Below, piece by piece: positions 43,972-53,185 of a stretch of 64,000 nucleotides of DNA; position 1 is the first letter of the stretch; each line of letters opens with the position of its first letter. Below the pieces are notes generated by a model, which was given only the letters and a program-made list of their open reading frames with translations, did no database searches and was not told the DNA's origin. A program made the position numbers and the translations under genes. Source of the DNA: Anaerovorax sp. IOR16 (GTDB taxonomy: Bacteria; Bacillota; Clostridia; Peptostreptococcales; Anaerovoracaceae); the NCBI RefSeq assembly GCF_017168145.1, contig NZ_JADQTL010000003.1:1-64000 (forward strand), given 5' to 3'.

Positions 43972-45654
43972 TTATTTAATATTCTTTCCCTTAAAATATT
44001 TATTAAGCTTTACAGAAACGGTTGGTTGACTCACTCCTAATTCTATTGCAACTTTCGTTGTTGTTCCATTTCGTTCATAGGAATCAAGCAGGACTTCTTT
44101 CTCCACATCTTCCAGAATTTGTTTGAGAGTTCTGCTTTTCTTAGAAACATTATGAGGGTGTTCATTGGAGTATATGTAATAAGGCAACTGTTCTTCCGTA
44201 ATTGAATAATCGTCAGCTGTAAGGATTGTTCTTTCCACTACATTTTCAAGTTCTCGAATGTTTCCTGGCCAACAATAAGCTTCCATATAGTTAATCGCAC
44301 TATTTGTGAATACATGGTTAATCTCATATTGTTCATTAAATTTTTTTGTAAAATGATTAATAAGTGGGAAGATATCTTCTTTTCTCTCACGAAGTGGAGG
44401 AACTGTGAGTGACAGTACGTTTAAGCGATAATATAAATCTTCTCGAAATGTACCTTGTTCGACCATTTTTTCTACATTTTTATTGGTTGCTGCGATAAGG
44501 CGAAAATCAATGCTTTTTTCAACAACGCCGCCAACTCGTATTACCTTTTTTTCTTGAATGACTTTTAAAAGTTTTACTTGCATATGAAGCGGTAAATCAC
44601 AAATTTCATCTAAAAACAGCGTGCCGTGGTCAGCAAGCTCGATGAGACCAGCTTTGCCGGCTTGTCCAGCACCGGTAAAGGCTCCTTTTTCATAGCCGAA
44701 TAATTCTGATTCGAGGAGATGTTCGGGAATTGCTCCGCAATTGATGCAAATGAAAGGTGCATCGGCACGTTTGCTACTCGAATGAATCAAATCAGCTAAC
44801 ATGTTTTTTCCGACGCCGGATTCCCCGTTAATAAAAACAGTTGCATCAAATTTTGCTACTTTCATAGCGGTATGAATCAAATTTTTTATTTTCTGGCTTA
44901 CACCTATAATTTTAGAATTTTTTTTGTATTCTTGTTTTAATTGTTCTAATTGAACGAGATAAGAGGTCATTGTATCTTGTAATTTACGATGTTCTTCTTC
45001 TAATAATTCATACTTCTCTACGTCTCTGGTATAGCTGATTATTTTTTCAAGTTCATTATTATCAGAGAAGATAGGAACTGCGGCACACATTAGGTATTTA
45101 TTATTTTTTGTTACTTGTAACATTGTTTCTGGCTTGTTTGATTTCATTACACGTGCTGAAATACATGGATTAAATATCTTACGATGTTCCATTTCAAAAA
45201 TAGTTGAACCAATGGCTTCTTTTGATGGAACGCCATAGACAGATTCAAAATTAGGCAGAACTTTTTCGATGATGCCATCTTTATTTATAATAGTAAAGTC
45301 ATCGTAAATACTTTCTAGAATCTTATAAAAATCATTTTCTATTTTTTTAGTATGATTTAGTTGAGGGAATACGTTCTCCATCTTAGATGTATTTAAGAAA
45401 AAGAAAAATGTCTCAGAATCTGTAAGGTTAGGTATGATAAGAAGAAGGTATTCGGTTTCTTTTCTAATAAATTTTTTAAAAGAATGCTCTTTGGCATAAA
45501 TGGATTCAAAACTGGATTCAATTAATTCTTGCAACAGAAACTGATTTTCCGGTCCTGCAAATTCTTCTAAAAATGTTTGATTTCCGGAAAATTCATTCTG
45601 CTCTTTTTGATACCACATAATAGGAACATTTAGAGAGTTCATTTCTATCTTCAA
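43972..45654 (-). CDS. PAS-AAA+-Fis sigma54-dependent activator
   Basis: 560-aa enhancer-binding protein. A long N-terminal sensor region (about residues 1-215) includes a PAS-like segment (FTIINKDGIIEKVLPNF). The AAA+ domain follows with GESGVGKN, intact GAFTGA and GTLFLDEICDLP, and the Fis-type HTH is TTKVAIELGVSQPTVSVKLNKY. Start is TTG at 45654 with GGAGG 7 nt upstream. Convergent with unit B. A candidate regulator of unit A or B, especially as the other activator nearby is frameshifted. Confidence 0.9.
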   Translation of the reverse strand: MKIEMNSLNVPIMWYQKEQNEFSGNQTFLEEFAGPENQFLLQELIESSFESIYAKEHSFKKFIRKETEYLLLIIPNLTDSETFFFFLNTSKMENVFPQLNHTKKIENDFYKILESIYDDFTIINKDGIIEKVLPNFESVYGVPSKEAIGSTIFEMEHRKIFNPCISARVMKSNKPETMLQVTKNNKYLMCAAVPIFSDNNELEKIISYTRDVEKYELLEEEHRKLQDTMTSYLVQLEQLKQEYKKNSKIIGVSQKIKNLIHTAMKVAKFDATVFINGESGVGKNMLADLIHSSSKRADAPFICINCGAIPEHLLESELFGYEKGAFTGAGQAGKAGLIELADHGTLFLDEICDLPLHMQVKLLKVIQEKKVIRVGGVVEKSIDFRLIAATNKNVEKMVEQGTFREDLYYRLNVLSLTVPPLRERKEDIFPLINHFTKKFNEQYEINHVFTNSAINYMEAYCWPGNIRELENVVERTILTADDYSITEEQLPYYIYSNEHPHNVSKKSRTLKQILEDVEKEVLLDSYERNGTTTKVAIELGVSQPTVSVKLNKYFKGKNIK

Positions 45655-45807
45655 GGCAATACCTCCTATTAGTAATAATAAATTAGCTATAATACAATAT
45701 TATAGCATTTTTAAGGGCGGTATACTATGGTTGTTTGGTGATTTATTAACAGAATAATCTAAGAATTAGAAATATGAAGGGAATATGAAAGGGAAAAGAG
45801 AAACTTA

Positions 45808-45852
45808 TATAAAAAAGCCTTCTAAAAATAAAATCTTTGAAGGCTTTTACGA
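45808..45852 (-). terminator. Terminator of cotJC
   Basis: AAAAAGCCTTC and GAAGGCTTTT flank a 16-nt loop. On the minus strand the stem is followed by a T run, placed right for cotJC, which ends at 45881. Confidence 0.75.
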
Positions 45853-45880
45853 GTATTCACATTTATTTTACAATAACTTT

Positions 45881-46498
45881 TTATTTGCAACGATCTCTTG
45901 GTCTTAAATCGAATTCCGGATTAATAGCATAGAAATTCTTTTCATCCAGTTTGTCCTGTACAATCCTTAAGGATTCGCCGAAACGCTGGAAATGTACGAT
46001 TTCACGTTCTCTCAGAAAACGAATCGGATCAATAACCTCAGGATTATCCACGAGGCGTAGGATGTTGTCGTAAGTGGTACGTGCTTTTTGTTCTGCCGCC
46101 ATATCTTCTACTAAATCGGTAATGGCGTCTCCCTTAGAAGCGAAGGCTCCGGCACTAAATGGCAAACCTGAGGAGGATTGCGGATAGATACCGACTGTAT
46201 GATCGACAAAGTAAGGTTCAAAGCCTTGTTCCTTAATTTCTTCAAGGGTAAGATCGCGTGTCAATTGATGTACAATTGTGCTGACCATTTCTAAGTGAGC
46301 CAGTTCTTCGGTGCCGATATCATTTAGTATACCGGCAACCTGCCGATACGGCATTGAAAACCGTTGCGAAAGATAACGCATGGAAGCGCCAAGTTCACCA
46401 TCCGGTCCACCGTATTGTGTAATGATAATTTTTGCTGCACGTGCGTCCGGCTTTTTAATATTAACCGGGTATTGTAACATTCTTTCATACGTCCACAT
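45881..46498 (-). CDS. cotJC: Spore coat protein CotJC (manganese-catalase family)
   Basis: Ferritin-like, Mn-catalase-type protein of the spore coat. It begins MWTYERMLQYPVNIKKPDAR, and the di-metal helices are visible (QYGGPDGELGASMRYL, GTEELAHLEMVSTIVHQ, EREIVHFQRFGE). The ORF is open further upstream, but family alignment places the start at 46498 (205 aa), 5 bp after cotJB. Expected to be made in the mother cell during sporulation. Confidence 0.93.
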   Translation of the reverse strand: MWTYERMLQYPVNIKKPDARAAKIIITQYGGPDGELGASMRYLSQRFSMPYRQVAGILNDIGTEELAHLEMVSTIVHQLTRDLTLEEIKEQGFEPYFVDHTVGIYPQSSSGLPFSAGAFASKGDAITDLVEDMAAEQKARTTYDNILRLVDNPEVIDPIRFLREREIVHFQRFGESLRIVQDKLDEKNFYAINPEFDLRPRDRCK

Positions 46499-46502
46499 AT
46501 TC

Positions 46503-46751
46503 TTATACACATCCTTCCCATGGCCAAGGCGATTCGACCCAAGTCCAGCTATCTGCATAAACGTCTTCTGGAGTAATTGGACCAAATTGTTTGATATACG
46601 CTGTTAAAGTTTGATTTCTTAAATCACGATATTTTTTGTAGTAATCGAGTGCTGTCTGATCCGTAGGATGCGTATCCAAATACAGATTAATATCGGTTAT
46701 TACAAAATCCTGTATTTGTAGCCGTCTCATTAAATTTTCTTGTTCTGTCAT
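46503..46751 (-). CDS. cotJB: Spore coat protein CotJB
   Basis: 82-aa CotJB family protein: LQIQDFVITDINLYLDTHP, ALDYYKKYRDLR, and a C-terminal WTWVESPWPWEG, the Trp-rich tail typical of the family. Lies between cotJA and cotJC with only a few bases on each side. Confidence 0.93.
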   Translation of the reverse strand: MTEQENLMRRLQIQDFVITDINLYLDTHPTDQTALDYYKKYRDLRNQTLTAYIKQFGPITPEDVYADSWTWVESPWPWEGCV

Positions 46752-46758
46752 AGCTTTA

Positions 46759-46986
46759 CTATTTCACTCCTGTTCCGCTGAATGGCAAATCTAAATCAGG
46801 AAAAATGGTTCCGCGTTCGAAAGCTCGAAGACCTTCGTAGGTACCATTCCACACTTGCATAGGAACATATGCCATTGCCAAAGGTAATTGATTCAATGGC
46901 AAATTCCCGTTAACGGTCGTAAAAACTGGGGCATCATAATTGTGCTCTAGTGTAATTTCACCAAATCTTAGTGCAAAATCATCCAC
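46759..46986 (-). CDS. cotJA: Spore coat associated protein CotJA
   Basis: 75-aa CotJA family protein with PLAMAYVPMQVWNGTYE and RAFERGTIFPDLDLPF. First of the cotJABC operon. The ribosome site is AAAGGAG on the minus strand. Confidence 0.92.
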   Translation of the reverse strand: MDDFALRFGEITLEHNYDAPVFTTVNGNLPLNQLPLAMAYVPMQVWNGTYEGLRAFERGTIFPDLDLPFSGTGVK

Positions 46987-47075
46987 GATAGAAGCTCCTT
47001 TCTATAATAGAAATTGGCTGTTACCAGCCTCAAAATTATTCTATGCTTTCAAAAAAAAATGGTGCATAAAAACAG

Positions 47076-47118
47076 AAAAGCCATCATATCCTTATTGGAT
47101 AGACAGCTTTTCGTGGTA
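47076..47118 (-). terminator. Hairpin downstream of the Cys-rich gene
   Basis: GAAAAGC and GCTTTTC flank an inner ATCC/GGAT helix. On the minus strand it is followed by a T-rich stretch. It lies between the small Cys-rich gene and cotJA. Confidence 0.5.
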
Positions 47119-47245
47119 AAAACAGGTATTTGCAGGAAATTTTTACTAAACTAATATCATTTTTTAATCTTTTGTGATTCAATATTAATTTTCATTAGTT
47201 ATAAATGTTATTGTTTCACTATATTATAATTTTTGTTTTATTATA

Positions 47246-47368
47246 TTAACGTCTGTAACAGCATCGGCATCGACAAACACAGTCGCATCGATTAGAGCAG
47301 CATCTGCAAGAATTTGAACCACAGCGGGTGCCGACGAGATACCCGACAAGAAGCGGAATAATAGGCAT
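47246..47368 (-). CDS. 40-aa cysteine-rich protein, possible spore-coat peptide
   Basis: A short gene on the minus strand, preceded by a very strong ribosome site (AGAGGAGGTTAACTTA before ATG 47368), ending TAA. The peptide starts MPIIPLLVGYLVGTRC, a hydrophobic segment, and then has ten cysteines at 16, 21, 23, 24, 28, 30, 32, 34, 36 and 37, mixed with Arg/Asn/Ser. It lies upstream of cotJABC on the same strand, 259 bp from cotJA, so a role in the spore coat (disulfide crosslinking or metal binding) is plausible. A modified peptide is an alternative, but no maturase is adjacent. Confidence 0.6.
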   Translation of the reverse strand: MPIIPLLVGYLVGTRCGSNSCRCCSNRCDCVCRCRCCYRR

Positions 47369-47627
47369 TAAGTTAACCTCCTCTCACGGACTCCATTTAT
47401 TATATGCGCAAAAAGGACTCGTTGTGACGAATTCGATTTTTATATGAAAGCTTGGTTAGAAAAAAATAATATTCTTTTTTCTTAAATTGGTGAGATTTTC
47501 TGAAAAAAGGGGCAAAGTAAAAATCAGATAGAAGTGAAAATATAAATTGAAATTTAGCGGAATAATAGATATAATAATTGGGCAAGCACGAAAATGGGAA
47601 ACGTGTAAAGGCAAGGGAGGAATGAAA

Positions 47628-48650
47628 TTGGCATTTACAGATGAAGTGGGTATTGACCTTGGAACAGCAAACGTATTAGTTTATATAAAAGGTAAAGGTG
47701 TGGTTCTTAATGAACCATCCGTTGTTGCAATCAATCGAGATACAAATGATATTTTAGCGGTTGGGGAAGAAGCACGTCAAATGCTTGGACGAACCCCAAG
47801 TAACATTGTAGCGGTACGTCCGCTGCGTGACGGAGTTATTTCCGATTATGATGTAACCGAAAGAATGTTAAAATATTTTATACGAAAAACTTGTGGAAAC
47901 AGTCGCTTCTTTAAACCAAGAATTATGGTTTGTGTACCAAGCGGTGTAACTGAAGTTGAAAAAAGAGCGGTTCGGGAAGCTGCAACACAAGCAGGCGGTA
48001 AAGCCGTATTTCTTATGGAAGAACCGGTAGCCGCAGCCATTGGTGCAGGACTTGACATTTCTAAACCGGATGGTGTAATGGTTATCGATATCGGTGGCGG
48101 TACAACCGATGTGGCAGTCATCTCTTTAGGAGGTATTGTAACCAGTTCTTCCGTAAAGGTTGCTGGTGATAAGTTTGACGAATACATCATTAAGTATATG
48201 AGAAAAGAACACAAACTGTACATTGGAGAACGTACGGCTGAAGATATGAAAATGACCATCGGAACAGCTTATCCGCGTGAGGATATCGTTGTAAAAGAAT
48301 GCCGCGGAAGAGATTTGGTTACAGGGTTACCAAAATCTGTGGAAATTACATCCAAAGAAATGATGGAAGCATTGGACGAGCCTCTTCAAGTAATTTGTGA
48401 AACAGCACATGCTGTTTTGGAACGTACACCACCGGAATTGGCAGCGGATATTAGTAACAGTGGAATTTATATTACGGGAGGCGGTGCTTTGCTTTATGGC
48501 ATTGATCGTAGAATTCAAGAAAGGACTGGAATTCCCGTTATTATTGCAGAGGACCCGAAATCTTGCGTTGCGATTGGAACAGGAAAGGCATTGAATTCAA
48601 TGGATGCCATTCAAAACAATTCCATGAATCGTAAAAAACCTTTTATTTAA
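47628..48650 (+). CDS. mbl: Rod-shape protein Mbl/MreB (bacterial actin)
   Basis: Actin-like filament protein guiding cell-wall synthesis. Phosphate and connect motifs: VGIDLGTANVLVY, MVIDIGGGTTDVAVISLGG, ITGGGALLYGID. The ANVL version and the absence of mreC/mreD next to it favour Mbl over MreB. GGGAGG at 47615-47620 lies 7 nt before TTG 47628, better spaced than the ATG at 47622; an ATG at 47547 is also open. About 340 aa. Confidence 0.9.
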   Translation: MAFTDEVGIDLGTANVLVYIKGKGVVLNEPSVVAINRDTNDILAVGEEARQMLGRTPSNIVAVRPLRDGVISDYDVTERMLKYFIRKTCGNSRFFKPRIMVCVPSGVTEVEKRAVREAATQAGGKAVFLMEEPVAAAIGAGLDISKPDGVMVIDIGGGTTDVAVISLGGIVTSSSVKVAGDKFDEYIIKYMRKEHKLYIGERTAEDMKMTIGTAYPREDIVVKECRGRDLVTGLPKSVEITSKEMMEALDEPLQVICETAHAVLERTPPELAADISNSGIYITGGGALLYGIDRRIQERTGIPVIIAEDPKSCVAIGTGKALNSMDAIQNNSMNRKKPFI

Positions 48651-48695
48651 TGCAGTAATTGTTGAATTATTAAATCGTTGAAACATTGAATCAGA

Positions 48696-48746
48696 GCTGT
48701 CTCAAAGTAGCGTAATATTATCTGCTGTTTTAAGACAGTTTTTTAT
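48696..48746 (+). terminator. Hairpin with T run between mbl and the methyltransferase gene
   Basis: CTGTCT (48698 region) and AGACAG (48733-48738) flank a large loop, followed by TTTTTTA and then the next ribosome site. Likely terminator of mbl. Confidence 0.6.
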
Positions 48747-48761
48747 AGGAGGAATTATTTT

Positions 48762-49907
48762 TTGGCAAAATTAGAAATTATTGCGACCGCTACCTTTGGA
48801 TTAGAGTCGGTAGTGAAAAGAGAAGTTGAAGCTTTGGGCTTTAAAGTATTAAAATCCGAAGATGCTAAAATCACTTATATGGGAGACGAAAGAGCGATTG
48901 TAAAATCAAATCTTTGGCTAAGGTGTGCCGATCGTGTTCTATTAAAAATGGGAGAGTTTAAAGCAGAGTCTTTTGAAGAGCTATTCCAACAGACAAAGGC
49001 ACTTCCTTGGGAGGAATGGATTCCAGAGGATGGTAGGTTTACTGTAACAGGTACCTCTGTAAAGTCTAAGTTACACAGCGTACCGGCTTGTCAGTCAATT
49101 GTTAAAAAAGCAATCGTAGAAAGGTTAAAAGAGACTTATGCTTGTGAGCAGTTTTCGGAAACAGGTGCAGAATTTACAGTTAAGGTTACGATTCTAAAGG
49201 ATCGAGCAACCATTACGATTGATACGAGTGGTGCTGGTCTGCATAAGCGAGGATACCGAATTAATGATGTAGCAGCTCCGATTAAAGAGACCTTGGCATC
49301 TGCTATGGTTCAGCTGTCTTTTTGGAAGGAAGGCAGATTACTTGTAGATCCATTTTGTGGTTCTGGTACCATTGCAATTGAAGCAGCTATGCTGGCACGT
49401 AACATTGCACCAGGTTTGCAAAGAAAATTTGCAGCGGAGCAATGGCCGACCATTAAAAATGAATTGTGGAAGGAAGAGCGGAAGAAAGCATTTTCTGCAA
49501 TTAATTATAATGCAGAGGTACGAATTTTAGCATCGGACATTAATCCCGCTGCAGTAAAGGGAGCAACAGCCAATGCAGAGGAAGCCGGTGTAGACGACTG
49601 CATTGAATTTTCAGTACAGCCGGTAGCAAAAGTGATGGCATCAGAGGAATATGGGATAATGATAGGAAATCCTCCTTATGGTGAAAGAATTGGTGAAAAG
49701 GCAGATATTCAAAAAATCTACAAGGACCTGCAGAAGTTCTTTGTAAAAAATCCTACATGGTCCTTGTATTTGGTTACTTCTGATAAAGAGTTTGAAACAC
49801 AATTCCGTGAGAAACCGGCAGACCGTCGACGTAAGCTTTACAACGGAAGGATAGAAACATGTTATTACCAATATTATGGAATCAAACCGCCAAAATCTAA
49901 TGCATAA
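48762..49907 (+). CDS. THUMP-domain class I rRNA methyltransferase (RlmL/YpsC-like)
   Basis: SAM-dependent N2-guanine methyltransferase of 23S rRNA by family. N-terminal THUMP region (about residues 1-160), then a methyltransferase domain with DPFCGSGTIAIEAAM, ILASDINPAAVKGA and the catalytic NPPYGERI motif. Starts with TTG at 48762 after AGGAGG (381 aa). Stand-alone gene. Confidence 0.9.
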   Translation: MAKLEIIATATFGLESVVKREVEALGFKVLKSEDAKITYMGDERAIVKSNLWLRCADRVLLKMGEFKAESFEELFQQTKALPWEEWIPEDGRFTVTGTSVKSKLHSVPACQSIVKKAIVERLKETYACEQFSETGAEFTVKVTILKDRATITIDTSGAGLHKRGYRINDVAAPIKETLASAMVQLSFWKEGRLLVDPFCGSGTIAIEAAMLARNIAPGLQRKFAAEQWPTIKNELWKEERKKAFSAINYNAEVRILASDINPAAVKGATANAEEAGVDDCIEFSVQPVAKVMASEEYGIMIGNPPYGERIGEKADIQKIYKDLQKFFVKNPTWSLYLVTSDKEFETQFREKPADRRRKLYNGRIETCYYQYYGIKPPKSNA

Positions 49908-49910
49908 GTT

Positions 49911-49947
49911 ATCTTCATTTATTATTGATTAAATAATAAATGAAGAT
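49911..49947. terminator. Perfect 16-bp hairpin between convergent genes
   Basis: ATCTTCATTTATTATT (49911-49926), loop GATTA, AATAATAAATGAAGAT (49932-49947). Between the methyltransferase and carB ends, so it may serve both directions, though T runs are weak. Confidence 0.65.
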
Positions 49948-49984
49948 TCAATGTAATATAAAAAATATTTAGGTAGTTTGTTTC

Positions 49985-52900
49985 TTACTGTAAGTATTCT
50001 TCTAGGGCTTTTACCTTTATTGAAGTAGTTTCTTTCTTTTGCTGCTCAATTTGGATGGCAAGGAGAAACGCTTTTGCAGTATCCATACAGGTAAGCACAG
50101 GAACACGGTAGTCAGTTGCTTTTCTACGGATATGAAAAGCCTGGCTTTCCGGATCATTCATGTGTTCCGGTACGTTTACAACGAGATGAATGTTTTTGTT
50201 TTGTATACCCCAAAGTACGTCTTCTTCCGGTAGAAGTGAAGCTTGTATTTTATTTTGATTCAAATATTCTACGGTTCCTTTGGAACCAAAGATGGAAAAA
50301 CCACATTTACAATATTTTTTCAGAAGATCAATAGAACTTTGTGTTTTTTCACTATCTCGCAAAGAAATGTATAGATTTCCTTTGGTTGGAATGAGGACAC
50401 CGGAGGCGACAAAGCCTTTGTAAACTGCATGTGAAAATTCAGAGTCAAGACCCAATACTTCTCCGGTTGACTTCATTTCTGGCCCTAGTGCAACATCCAT
50501 ATCCGTTAGCTTTTCACTGGAAAAAACGGGTACCTTTACAGCATGGAGTGTTTGGTTTACTGCAAGCCCAGTACCGAATCCCATGTTTTTTAATTTGTCT
50601 CCAAGCATGACGTTGACTGCAAGCTGTACCATCGGAATTCCGGTAACCTTACTCAAAATCGGAACCGTTCGGGATGCACGAGGATTTACTTCAATCACAT
50701 AGATTTCTTCGCCGTCGCATGCGTATTGAATGTTGATGAGTCCATTTACATTTAATGCTTTTGCGATTTTTTTTGTGTAATTGGTTAAGGTATTTATCAC
50801 TTTTTCAGAGAGTGTATAAGGAGGATATACAGAAATACTATCGCCGGAATGAACCCCTGTTTTTTCAATGTGTTCCATGATACCCGGGATAAGAATGTCA
50901 TCGCCATCTGCTATCGCATCGACTTCAATTTCTTTTCCTTGAATATAGCGGTCAATCAGCACTGGATGCTCTGTGGAAAGTGATACAGCTTCCTTTAAAT
51001 ACTTTTCAAGTTCCAAGTCATTATATACAACTTGCATTGCCCGCCCGCCAATAACATAGGAAGGGCGTACCACTAATGGGTATTCTAGTTGTTTGACTGC
51101 GGTAAAGGCTTCTTGCATCGTCGTAATGGCAAATCCTTTTGGAGTCGGAATATTTAACTCTGCTAAAAGTTGACTGAACTTTTCTCGATCCTCTGCAAGA
51201 TCAATGGATGTATAGTTTGTTCCAAGAATATGAATGCTTCGTTCAGCGAGACGTTGTGCCAAGTTGAGTGAGGTTTGACCTCCAAATTGTACAATGACGC
51301 CTTCAGGGCGTTCTTTTTTTATAACATTCATGACATCATCCATATGTAGTGATTCAAAGTAAAGCTTGTCTGAAGTATCAAAATCAGTGCTGACGGTTTC
51401 TGGATTATTGTTAATCATAATGGCTTCATAGCCAGCTTTTTGCAATGCCCAAATGCCGTGTACGCAGCAGTAATCAAATTCAATGCCCTGACCGATCCGA
51501 ATTGGCCCGGATCCAATGACGAGTACCTTTTTTTGATTGCTGATTCGGCTTTCATCTTCTTTATCAAAACAAGAATAATAATAAGGTGTGCGGCATTCAA
51601 ATTCTCCGCTGCAGGTATCGACCATTTTATATACTGGAAAAATGTCATTGTAAATTCTTATATCCTGCATTGCGGAACGGTGTACCTTTGATAGGTCTTT
51701 GATTTCTTGATCAGTAAAACCCATAGCTTCCGCTTCAAGCATTAACTTTGGTGTAAGGGGAGAAGTCGCCAGATTTTGCTCCATATCGGTAATTCGCTTT
51801 AGCCCATTTAAGAACCAAGGGTCTATTTGTGTCTTTTCATGCAAGTCATTAATTGTGATATTACGACGTAGTGCTTCTGCTAAAACATAAATACGCTGAT
51901 CGTTTGGGATAGATAGCTTATTCCAAAGTTCCTCGGAGGAAAGTTCTTGAATCCATGGAATACGGAGTCCGTCATTTTTGTTATCAAAAGAGGTTAGAGC
52001 CTTCAGCAGTGCATTTTCAAAGGAATTACTGATTGCCATAACTTCACCGGTTGCTTTCATTTGTGTTCCTAATTTTCTTGAAGCAGTTTGGAATTTATCA
52101 AATGGCCAAGTCGGGAATTTAACAACGCAGTAATCCAAAGCCGGTTCAAAACAAGCACTGGTGTCACCTGTAACATAGTTTTTTAATTCATCGAGACTGT
52201 AGCCGAGTGCGATTTTTGCAGCAATTTTTGCAATAGGATAACCGGCAGCTTTGGAAGCGAGTGCAGAGGAACGGCTCACTCTCGGATTCACTTCAATAAC
52301 AATGTAGCGGCTGCTTTTTGGGTCTAAAGCAAACTGAATGTTGCAGCCGCCTTCGATTTTTAAGCTGCGGATGATTTTCAGGGAAGCATTCCGCAGCATT
52401 TGATATTCCGTGTCTCGGAGTGTTTGAGAAGGAGCCACGACAATACTGTCTCCGGTGTGAACACCGACCGGATCAAAATTTTCCATATTACAGATAATGA
52501 TACAATTGTCCTTAGCATCTCGCATGACTTCGTATTCAATTTCTTTCCATCCCGCTACGGATTTTTCCAGGAGAATTTGCCCAATACTACTGTTTTCCAT
52601 TCCGATTTGACATTGTAATATTAATTCTTCCTTATTTTTTGCAAATCCCCCACCGGTACCGCCGAGTGTATAGGCAGGTCGGATAATCAATGGATAACCG
52701 ACTTCCTCAGCAAAGGCCTCGCATTCCTCCAAGCTTGTGGCTATGATACTTGGAGGAATGGGCTCGTCAATCTCGAGCATGAGCTGCTTAAAAGCATCCC
52801 GATCCTCTGCTTTCTGAATGCTCTGCTGATTGACGCCCAGCAGGGACACATTGTATTTTTTGAGAGTGCCCCTGTCTGCGAGGTCCATAGCAAGATTCAG

Positions 52901-53185
52901 TGCCGTTTGACCGCCAAAACCAGCTAAGATTCCATCTGGTTGCTCTTTTTCAATGATTTTTTCTAAAAACTCTGCTTTTAATGGTTCCAAATAAACTTTG
53001 TCTGCAATTCCCGGATCCGTCATAATGGTAGCAGGGTTACTGTTGACCAATACCGTTTCAATGCCTTCTTCTCGAATGGCCTTGCATGCTTGAGTGCCGG
53101 AATAGTCGAATTCAGCAGCCTGACCAATAACAATCGGTCCGGAGCCGAGTATAATGATTTTTTTCAAATTAGGATTTTTAGGCAT
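49985..53185 (-). CDS. carB: Carbamoyl-phosphate synthase large subunit
   Basis: Makes carbamoyl phosphate from ammonia, bicarbonate and 2 ATP, for arginine and pyrimidines. Two homologous ATP-grasp halves: IIILGSGPIVIGQAAEFDYSG opens the first, and VLVIGSGPIRIGQGIEFDYCC opens the second near residue 555. FALDPKSSRYIVIEVNPRVSRSS marks the first ATP site. A C-terminal MGS-like regulatory domain follows from about residue 935. 1066 aa. Overlaps carA by 8 bp. Confidence 0.97.
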   Translation of the reverse strand: MPKNPNLKKIIILGSGPIVIGQAAEFDYSGTQACKAIREEGIETVLVNSNPATIMTDPGIADKVYLEPLKAEFLEKIIEKEQPDGILAGFGGQTALNLAMDLADRGTLKKYNVSLLGVNQQSIQKAEDRDAFKQLMLEIDEPIPPSIIATSLEECEAFAEEVGYPLIIRPAYTLGGTGGGFAKNKEELILQCQIGMENSSIGQILLEKSVAGWKEIEYEVMRDAKDNCIIICNMENFDPVGVHTGDSIVVAPSQTLRDTEYQMLRNASLKIIRSLKIEGGCNIQFALDPKSSRYIVIEVNPRVSRSSALASKAAGYPIAKIAAKIALGYSLDELKNYVTGDTSACFEPALDYCVVKFPTWPFDKFQTASRKLGTQMKATGEVMAISNSFENALLKALTSFDNKNDGLRIPWIQELSSEELWNKLSIPNDQRIYVLAEALRRNITINDLHEKTQIDPWFLNGLKRITDMEQNLATSPLTPKLMLEAEAMGFTDQEIKDLSKVHRSAMQDIRIYNDIFPVYKMVDTCSGEFECRTPYYYSCFDKEDESRISNQKKVLVIGSGPIRIGQGIEFDYCCVHGIWALQKAGYEAIMINNNPETVSTDFDTSDKLYFESLHMDDVMNVIKKERPEGVIVQFGGQTSLNLAQRLAERSIHILGTNYTSIDLAEDREKFSQLLAELNIPTPKGFAITTMQEAFTAVKQLEYPLVVRPSYVIGGRAMQVVYNDLELEKYLKEAVSLSTEHPVLIDRYIQGKEIEVDAIADGDDILIPGIMEHIEKTGVHSGDSISVYPPYTLSEKVINTLTNYTKKIAKALNVNGLINIQYACDGEEIYVIEVNPRASRTVPILSKVTGIPMVQLAVNVMLGDKLKNMGFGTGLAVNQTLHAVKVPVFSSEKLTDMDVALGPEMKSTGEVLGLDSEFSHAVYKGFVASGVLIPTKGNLYISLRDSEKTQSSIDLLKKYCKCGFSIFGSKGTVEYLNQNKIQASLLPEEDVLWGIQNKNIHLVVNVPEHMNDPESQAFHIRRKATDYRVPVLTCMDTAKAFLLAIQIEQQKKETTSIKVKALEEYLQ

